A stretch of DNA of 64,000 nucleotides from Methylococcus sp. Mc7 (GTDB taxonomy: Bacteria > Pseudomonadota > Gammaproteobacteria > Methylococcales > Methylococcaceae): the NCBI RefSeq assembly GCF_019285515.1, contig NZ_CP079095.1:3566501-3630500 (forward strand). Reading direction: 5' to 3'. Shown one piece after another: positions 58,501-64,000 of this stretch. The position numbers and the translations under genes were made by a program. The stretch's first letter is position 1, and each line of letters starts with the position of its first letter. A model generated the notes under the pieces. The model did not search any database and was not told where the DNA came from. It saw only the letters and a program-made list of their open reading frames with translations.

Positions 58501-59910
58501 ATGACACCGAAAGACGTATTGCAGATCATCAAGGAAAAGGAAGTCCGCTACGTGGACCTGCGTTTCGCCGACACCCGCGGCAAGGAACAGCACGTGACCG
58601 TCCCCGCTTCGACGATCGACGAGGCCGCCTTCGAAGAGGGCAAGATGTTCGACGGTTCCTCGATCGCCGGATGGAAAGGCATCAACGAGTCCGACATGAT
58701 TCTGATGCTGGACGCATCCACCGCGGTGATGGACCCGTTCTTCGACGATCCGACACTGATCATCCGTTGCGACATCGTCGAACCGGCCACCATGCAGGGC
58801 TACGAACGTGATCCGCGCTCCATCGCCAAGCGGGCCGAAGCCTACATGAAGTCCATCGGCATCGCGGACACCGCACTGTTCGGGCCGGAAAACGAATTCT
58901 TCATCTTCGACGACGTCCGCTGGGGCGCCAACATGTCCGGCTCCTTCTACAAGGTCGATTCCGAAGAAGCGGGCTGGAACTCGGAAAAAGTCTACGAAGA
59001 CGGCAACATCGGCCACCGTCCCGGCATCAAGGGCGGCTATTTCCCGGTTCCGCCGGTCGATTCGTTCCAGGATCTGCGTTCGGCCATGTGCAACACCCTG
59101 GAAGACATGGGCATGGTCGTGGAAGTCCACCACCACGAGGTTGCCACCGCGGGCCAATGTGAAATCGGCGTCCGCTGCAACACCCTGGTGAAGAAGGCCG
59201 ACGAAGTCCTGCTGCTCAAGTACGCCGTGCAGAACGTGGCGCACGCCTACGGCAAGACCGCGACCTTCATGCCGAAGCCGCTGGTCGGCGACAACGGCAA
59301 CGGCATGCACGTTCACCAGTCGCTGGCGAAGGACGGCAAGAATCTCTTCAGCGGCGAGCTCTACGGCGGCCTGTCCGAAACCGCGCTGTACTATATCGGC
59401 GGCATCATCAAGCACGCCAAGGCCCTGAACGCGTTCTGCAACGCCTCCACCAACAGCTACAAGCGTCTGGTGCCGGGCTTCGAAGCGCCGGTCATGCTGG
59501 CCTATTCCGCCCGTAACCGTTCGGCTTCCATCCGTATCCCCTACGTGATGAACCCGAAGGCCCGCCGCATCGAAGTTCGCTTCCCGGACTCCACCGCGAA
59601 TCCGTACCTTGCGTTCGCGGCGATGCTGATGGCCGGTCTCGACGGCATCCAGAACAAGATCCACCCGGGCGATGCCATGGACAAGGATCTGTACGATCTG
59701 CCGCCGGAAGAAGAAAAGGCCATCCCCCAGGTCTGCTACTCCTTCGATCAGGCTCTGGAAGCGTTGGACAGCGATCGCGAGTTCCTGACCCGCGGCGGCG
59801 TCTTCACCGACGACATGATCGATGCTTATCTCGAACTCAAGGGTCAGGAAGTGACTCGTCTGCGCATGAGCACCCACCCGGTCGAGTTCGATATGTACTA
59901 CAGCCTGTAA
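58501..59910 (+). CDS. glnA: Glutamine synthetase, type I
   Basis: 469-residue enzyme that makes glutamine from glutamate and ammonia. [10 protein letters not shown], the metal ligands in [11 protein letters not shown], the ATP-site region [10 protein letters not shown], and the adenylylation site Tyr398 in DLYDLPPEE (Tyr397 in E. coli) are present, so it should be regulated by adenylylation. It has its own sigma-54-like promoter, and a strong terminator follows. Confidence 0.98.
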   Translation: MTPKDVLQIIKEKEVRYVDLRFADTRGKEQHVTVPASTIDEAAFEEGKMFDGSSIAGWKGINESDMILMLDASTAVMDPFFDDPTLIIRCDIVEPATMQGYERDPRSIAKRAEAYMKSIGIADTALFGPENEFFIFDDVRWGANMSGSFYKVDSEEAGWNSEKVYEDGNIGHRPGIKGGYFPVPPVDSFQDLRSAMCNTLEDMGMVVEVHHHEVATAGQCEIGVRCNTLVKKADEVLLLKYAVQNVAHAYGKTATFMPKPLVGDNGNGMHVHQSLAKDGKNLFSGELYGGLSETALYYIGGIIKHAKALNAFCNASTNSYKRLVPGFEAPVMLAYSARNRSASIRIPYVMNPKARRIEVRFPDSTANPYLAFAAMLMAGLDGIQNKIHPGDAMDKDLYDLPPEEEKAIPQVCYSFDQALEALDSDREFLTRGGVFTDDMIDAYLELKGQEVTRLRMSTHPVEFDMYYSL

Positions 59911-59948
59911 TAATCCGGCCCGTCCCAGACGGTCCCATGTCGTCCCGG

Positions 59949-59983
59949 AACCCGCCTAAGTCTATGACTTGGCGGGTTTTTTA
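59949..59983 (+). terminator. Rho-independent terminator of glnA
   Basis: A stem AACCCGCC(T)AAGTC / GACTTGGCGGGTT with one bulge and a 3-nt loop is followed by six T. It lies 39 bp after the glnA stop. Confidence 0.9.
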
Positions 59984-60204
59984 TGTCCCACGCCGTTCAA
60001 GCAGGTGCTAATGGCGCAAGACGGATATCGGCGATGCCCAGTGGCTGGCCATGCTGGTCCGACCCGCTGTGCCCAGCGCGGCGCCACGGCGGTCCAGGTC
60101 AACCCGGCCGAAACCGCGCTGGACGGCCATGCCGGCTACAATCTGCGGGGCGCGGCAGGCAAGGTCATGCCGCTGCCGCTCCAAGCCCTCCGGAGATCAC
60201 GCCC
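59984..60204. other. Intergenic stretch with a possible transposase fragment
   Basis: No gene recognised. In one frame about 60017-60066 reads KTDIGDAQWLAMLVR, resembling a short piece of an IS110-type transposase. The rest is uninformative. Confidence 0.3.
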
Positions 60205-60474
60205 ATGAAGATCAAGCGCCTGGCTGGAGCCGCCCTCGGCGTCAGCCTGGCGGCCGCCGCCGACGATGCCGCCCGCTGCTACAACATCCGCGACAAGGAC
60301 CTGCGCAACGCCTGCCTCGCCGACACCCGCGGCGACAAGAGCCGCTGCTACTCGATCCAGGATGCCGACGCCGAACAGCTCTGCCTCGCCCGCCTCACCG
60401 GCGACAAATCGCGCTGCTACAACGTCCGCGACAAGGACCTGCGCGCGGCCTGTCTGGCGGGAATGGGACGCTGA
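60205..60474 (+). CDS. Small secreted protein with three Cys-Tyr repeats
   Basis: 89 residues with a short signal-like N-terminus (MKIKRLAGAALGVSLAAAA) and three near-identical units of about 23 residues, beginning RCYNIRDKDLR, RCYSIQDADAEQ and RCYNVRDKDLR, each with a second Cys nine to eleven residues on. The paired cysteines suggest disulfides or metal binding. No family recognised. Confidence 0.55.
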   Translation: MKIKRLAGAALGVSLAAAADDAARCYNIRDKDLRNACLADTRGDKSRCYSIQDADAEQLCLARLTGDKSRCYNVRDKDLRAACLAGMGR

Positions 60475-60541
60475 GCTTGCGGCAAGCCCCCGCCGGTTTC
60501 AGAATCGGCTCTCCAGACGCAGAACCGCAGAAAACAACCGT

Positions 60542-61111
60542 ATGACCGCTCCCGCCGAACGCCTCGCCACTTATCGAGACCTGTTCGATCTTCCGGACAA
60601 CGTGATCGGCGAGATTCTGCACGGTCAGCTGATCGCCCAGCCGCGGCCCGCGCCTCGGCATGCCCGCGCCGCCTCGGTACTCGGCGGGGATTTGATGAAT
60701 CCGTTCGACCACGGCAGAGGCGGCCCCGGCGGCTGGTGGATACTCTTCGAGCCGGAGCTCCATCTCGGTGCGCATATCCTGGTCCCCGATCTCGCGGGCT
60801 GGCGGCGGGAGCGGATGCCCGTGTTTCCGGATGAGGCCTATTTCACGCTGGCCCCGGACTGGGTCTGCGAAGTGCTCTCGCCGGGCACCGTGCGGATCGA
60901 CCGCGTGGTGAAGATGCCGCTCTACGCCGAACACGGCGTCGGCTGGCTCTGGCTGGTGGACCCGGACCAGCGCACCCTGGAAGTGTTCCGGCTGCTCGAA
61001 GGCCATTGGCTGATGGAACAGGCCTGGCAGCAGAACGAAGAGGTCGGCGCCCCGCCCTTCGGCGAATGGCGGTTTGCGCTGGCGGACTTATGGGTGCCGG
61101 AGGCAACCTAG
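60542..61111 (+). CDS. Uma2-family protein (DUF820)
   Basis: 189 residues. The restriction-endonuclease-like core shows LVPDLAGWRRERMP, WVCEVLSPGTVRIDRVVKM and GWLWLVDP, with Asp-Glu-Lys in the positions expected of this family. Such proteins are common accessory genes of unclear role. It lies 68 bp after the Cys-repeat gene. Confidence 0.85.
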   Translation: MTAPAERLATYRDLFDLPDNVIGEILHGQLIAQPRPAPRHARAASVLGGDLMNPFDHGRGGPGGWWILFEPELHLGAHILVPDLAGWRRERMPVFPDEAYFTLAPDWVCEVLSPGTVRIDRVVKMPLYAEHGVGWLWLVDPDQRTLEVFRLLEGHWLMEQAWQQNEEVGAPPFGEWRFALADLWVPEAT

Positions 61112-61142
61112 CATCCGCTCGTTCCGTTCACCCTCGGCACGG

Positions 61143-61529
61143 CTAGCGTTTTGTCAGATCGACCCTGATCCAAGCGGCGAAGGCAACCTCGTCCAGATCG
61201 CCGGCGGCCAAGGCGAGCATAGTCAGGACACAGTCCGCATCTTCGGCTTCCAGGCTGTAGCCATTCAGGGCCAGGAACAACTCGACACATACGAATGCCG
61301 TGCGCTTATTGCCGTCGATGAACGGATGATTGCGGGCGATGCCGAAGCCATAAGCCGCGGCGCAGTCGGCCGCATCGGGCGTTCCGTAGGCGGCGAGGTT
61401 CCGGGGCCGTGTCAGGGCGGAGTCCAGGAGACCGGCGTCTCGGACGCCTGCGGAGCCGCCGTGCTCGGCCAGTTGCGCTTCATGGACGGCCCAAACGACG
61501 GCTTCGTCGATCCAGTGGAACACGGTCAC
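61143..61529 (-). CDS. doc: Doc-type (Fic fold) toxin
   Basis: 128 residues. The active-site loop is HPFIDGNKR (His68-Arg76), the Doc/Fic motif HxFx[D/N]xNKR. Doc toxins inactivate EF-Tu by phosphorylation. The gene overlaps the antitoxin by the ATGA arrangement, so the pair is co-translated. Confidence 0.87.
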   Translation of the reverse strand: MTVFHWIDEAVVWAVHEAQLAEHGGSAGVRDAGLLDSALTRPRNLAAYGTPDAADCAAAYGFGIARNHPFIDGNKRTAFVCVELFLALNGYSLEAEDADCVLTMLALAAGDLDEVAFAAWIRVDLTKR

Positions 61530-61753
61530 TTGGCGAGTTCGCGAAGCACATTGCGCCGCCGCTTCATGATCTCCTCGGCCTCGCTCATTTGCCGTTCGAA
61601 GCCGGGATCGTAGCCCACGACGCGATAGCCGTCGGGCGACTCGGTCAGGAACACGGCGTCGCCCTTTTCCAGCTTCAGCCGCGCCAGGACTTCCTTGGGC
61701 AGGATCACTCCCACGGAGTTGCCGATCTGGGTCAGTTTGAGGGTGTAGTGCAT
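61526..61753 (-). CDS. AbrB-type antitoxin of the Doc pair
   Basis: 75 residues with the AbrB/MazE swapped-hairpin pattern (KLTQIGNSVGVILPKEVLARL) and a charged C-terminal tail that should bind the toxin. In phage P1 the Doc partner is Phd, so this is an AbrB-Doc combination. An operator palindrome lies upstream. Confidence 0.87.
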   Translation of the reverse strand: MHYTLKLTQIGNSVGVILPKEVLARLKLEKGDAVFLTESPDGYRVVGYDPGFERQMSEAEEIMKRRRNVLRELAK

Positions 61754-61772
61754 AGCGGGTCCCGGTTGAAGT

Positions 61773-61788
61773 TATAACAATCGTTATA
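61773..61788 (-). promoter_or_regulatory. Operator palindrome of the AbrB-Doc pair
   Basis: TATAAC-AATC-GTTATA is a 6-4-6 inverted repeat about 20 bp before the antitoxin start. On the minus strand it also gives a TATAAC-type -10. It is likely where the antitoxin represses its own operon. Confidence 0.5.
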
Positions 61789-61814
61789 CTACCGCGGCGG
61801 TCGGGTTAAAGGAA

Positions 61815-61865
61815 CGTCATACCGGCATGGAGTGCCGGTATCCAGGGCACAGGGATGTGAATGCC
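61815..61865. repeat. Short palindromic repeat (REP-like)
   Basis: ACCGGCATGGAGTGCCGGT is an imperfect palindrome in a context (GTCAT before, ATCCAGG after) resembling dispersed intergenic repeats. It sits exactly where the decayed AAA gene loses its start. Confidence 0.5.
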
Positions 61866-62908
61866 TTTGGCCATGCCGCCCGCGAAGTTTGGGTTCCGCC
61901 AATCCGGAACGACCGGCAAACCGGCTTTCCTGCGGCACTTCCTGCTGCCGGTCGCCTTCGTTCAGCCGCCGCGCTCGGTGCGCCGACAGATGGTGGAATC
62001 TCGCCTCGGCGAGTGCGCGGTCCCGCTGTCGCTGCTGGACGAGCTGGCCGATGACGCGGTGCTTGCCCCGGCCCCGTTGGGCTCGGCGCGCCGATTGTGG
62101 GAGCTGCTGCCGGAAGCGCCGCCCGAGGAGACGATCCGGGCCGGTGTGGCCGCGCTGCGCACGCTGTTGCACGGTTCACCCTCGCCCCCGCCGGCGCCGG
62201 GCGGCCACCCGGTTCGATGCGGCCTTCCTGAACCTGGCCGGCGGAGTGAGCCCGGGCGCCATCGTCCGGGCCCTTTCCCGGCACGGCCACGGCGGCCTGT
62301 GCTTCTACGGCCCGCCGGGCACCGGCAAGACCGCCTTCGCCGAAATCCTGGCCGAGGCGCTCGACCGGGAACTGGTGGCGCGGCAGGCTTCGGACCTGCT
62401 TTCTCCCTTCGTGGGCGAAACCGAGCAGAATCTGGCCCGTCTGTTTCTGGAGTGCGATCCCTCGCAGTCGGTCCCGCTGCTCGATGAGGTCGACAGCTTC
62501 CTGACCGACCGGCGCCAAGCGCAACGGTCCTGGGAGCGCACCCGGGTGAACGAGCTGCTGCAGCGGATGGAGCGCTACCCCGGCATCTTCATCGCCGCAA
62601 CCAATCTGATGAGCAGCATCGATGCGGCGGCCTAGCGCCGATTCGATTTCAAGTTGCATTTCCGTGCCTTGACCTCCGCGCAGCGGCTCGCTCTGTTTGC
62701 GCGGGAGGCTTTGGGGGATGCCACGGCGCCGGTGCCGGCGGACCTGATCTATGCGCTGGAGGGCTTACAGGGCCTCACGCCCGGCGATTTCTCCGCGGTC
62801 ACGCGCCAGTGCACGCTGCTCGGCGAGCGGCTGACCCCGGAGCAGTTCCTGCGCCGACTGGCGGCGGAATGCCGGCTGAGGCGGACGGAGCCCCTGGAGG
62901 AGGCTTGA
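61861..62908 (+). pseudogene. AAA-type ATPase with a frameshift and an in-frame stop
   Basis: Parts of one protein lie in two frames. First, about 61900-62200: RHFLLPVAFVQPPRSVRRQM to ALRTLLHG. After a shift near 62200 come FDAAFLNLAGGVSPG, the Walker A GPPGTGKTAFAE, LLDEVDSFLTDR (Walker B) and MSSIDAAA, then a TAG codon and RRFDFKLHFRAL (the usual sensor-2 region, DAAxLRRFDFK), continuing to 62908. The N-terminus is also missing, with a REP-like palindrome there. Inactive in all likelihood. Confidence 0.78.
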
Positions 62909-62930
62909 GAAACCGGCAGCCGGCCCGGCA

Positions 62931-64000
62931 TCAAGCGGGGCTGGGCGCCCGGCTGGCGCGGGCGGTCTCGACGAGCTGGCCGTAGGCGATCGCGGCATCG
63001 TTGACGGGCAGACTGGCGGGCAGGGCGACTTCGAATCCGTCGGCCCGCAGCAGATCCGTGGTCAGTTCGGCGAGAACGCGGTTCTGGAACACGCCGCCGG
63101 TGAAGCCGGCCAGGTTTACGCCCGATTCGCCCCGTATCGCTCGGGCCTGGGACAGAACCCCTTGGGCCAGGCTGGCATGGAGCATCGCGCTGCGGCCGGC
63201 GGCCGGTCGGCTCCCGTCCATCAAAGCGGGCAGCAGGGGTGTCCAGTCGACGCGGTACAGGCCGTTCTCCCGCCGCAGCGGCAGTTCGACGAAATCCCCC
63301 GTGTCGCCGGCCAGCGCTTCCAGCCGCATGCCGGCCTGGCCTTCGTGGCTTTGATTCAGCGTGACGCCGATCAGGGCGGCGGCGGCGTCGAACAAACGTC
63401 CGGCGGAGCTCGTGTAGGGGCTGTTGATCCCGCGTTCCCAGACGTGCCGGAACGGCGCGGGGTCCACCGGGCAGCCGAACCAGTCCAGCCTCGCTTCCCA
63501 GCAGGCCGCAAGCGCGCAGCGCCAGGGTTCGGCGCTGGCCTTTTCGCCGCCGATGAGGCGGAACGGCCGCAGGCTCCCCACCCGGCGCCAGCCGCCGGGC
63601 CGGCCGAGCAGGGTTTCGCCGCCCCACAGGGTGCCGTCGCCGCCGAAGCCGGTGCCGTCCCAGGCGAACACCAGGATGTCGTCGTCCGGCGCGAACTCAC
63701 CGTGCAGCGCCGAGGCGTGGGCGTGATGATGGAGGACGCGGTGGATTTCGAGCCCGCAGGTCCGGGCCCAGCGACTGGAGAAGTAGTCGGGGTGGGCGTC
63801 GCAGACCACCCGCTTCGGCTCGATTCCGTACAACCTGGATAGCTCCCGAATCAGTTGCTCAAACACATCGAGGCTGCGCGGCGCGCCGAGATTGCCGAGG
63901 TGCGGGGAGACGATCACGCGGTCTTCGAAGGCCAGGGCGATGGTGTTCTTGAGATCGGCTCCGAGCGCAAGGGTCGGTTCGGCCACTGGACAGGGGAGGC
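62931..64000 (-). CDS. hypF: Carbamoyltransferase HypF, C-terminal part
   Basis: At least 356 residues are visible; the N-terminal part lies beyond the right edge. This is the HypF domain that makes thiocarbamate for the cyanide ligands of NiFe hydrogenases. The segment ALGADLKNTIALAF, the motif HHHAHASALHGE, FAWDGTGFGGDGTLWGGE, and FTGGVFQNRVL are the expected features. No hydrogenase gene is in the window. Confidence 0.92.
   Translation of the reverse strand, partial: LPCPVAEPTLALGADLKNTIALAFEDRVIVSPHLGNLGAPRSLDVFEQLIRELSRLYGIEPKRVVCDAHPDYFSSRWARTCGLEIHRVLHHHAHASALHGEFAPDDDILVFAWDGTGFGGDGTLWGGETLLGRPGGWRRVGSLRPFRLIGGEKASAEPWRCALAACWEARLDWFGCPVDPAPFRHVWERGINSPYTSSAGRLFDAAAALIGVTLNQSHEGQAGMRLEALAGDTGDFVELPLRRENGLYRVDWTPLLPALMDGSRPAAGRSAMLHASLAQGVLSQARAIRGESGVNLAGFTGGVFQNRVLAELTTDLLRADGFEVALPASLPVNDAAIAYGQLVETARASRAPSPA

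Overview
The window looks like the chromosome of a GC-rich gammaproteobacterium. The evidence is a 14-subunit-type NADH dehydrogenase operon with fused NuoCD, adjacent mutL-miaA, a RodZ-type protein, a Bfr/Bfd pair, a glnA with a sigma-54-like promoter and a Nudix-ThiE fusion. Gene content and style suggest a methanotroph such as Methylococcus, but no methane-oxidation gene is present, so the genus is an inference.

Layout. 1-9155 (minus strand): nuoA-B-CD-E-F-G-H-I, with nuoI cut by the window edge; nuoG carries two in-frame insertions of repetitive DNA. 9337-15390 (minus): a tripartite RND efflux system. 15594-21106: a zinc-ribbon membrane protein, rodZ, then a minus-strand run with a metallopeptidase/YkgJ fusion, a membrane protein, an ABC-F ATPase and a YcxB-like protein. 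21284-22976: bfr, bfd and a frameshifted def. 22978-27557: a nitroreductase, a small hypothetical gene, a methyltransferase, an outer-membrane porin and a remnant of a NhaD antiporter. 27963-36306: flavodoxin, ratA, ftsK, trxB, a lipoprotein, mutL and miaA. 36365-38861: a VapBC module whose antitoxin gene is split by a group II intron lying antisense to it. 38927-43995: mepA, two coiled-coil/membrane genes of unknown role, and a divergent pair (small membrane protein plus HerA-type ATPase). 44090-50820: an operon-like run of a STAS protein, an RsbW-type kinase, a large NAD-glutamate dehydrogenase, and a multi-PAS PP2C phosphatase with a FixL-like heme PAS and a cysteine-less LOV domain. 50867-59910: pgsA, uvrC, secA, argJ, Nudix-ThiE and glnA. 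59984-64000: accessory DNA with a Cys-repeat secreted protein, a Uma2 protein, an AbrB/Doc toxin-antitoxin pair, a decayed AAA ATPase and the C-terminal part of hypF.

The most unusual observations are (1) the oxygen/redox-type phosphatase, anti-sigma and anti-anti-sigma switch wrapped around a glutamate dehydrogenase, (2) the group II intron whose exact ends can be read because removing it restores a perfect AbrB-type KGQVVIPAEVR motif, and (3) the 72-bp hairpin-rich tandem array and a second nested repeat, both translated within nuoG. Several genes are decaying (def, nhaD, the AAA ATPase, vapB). For the frameshifts, sequencing error remains a possibility.
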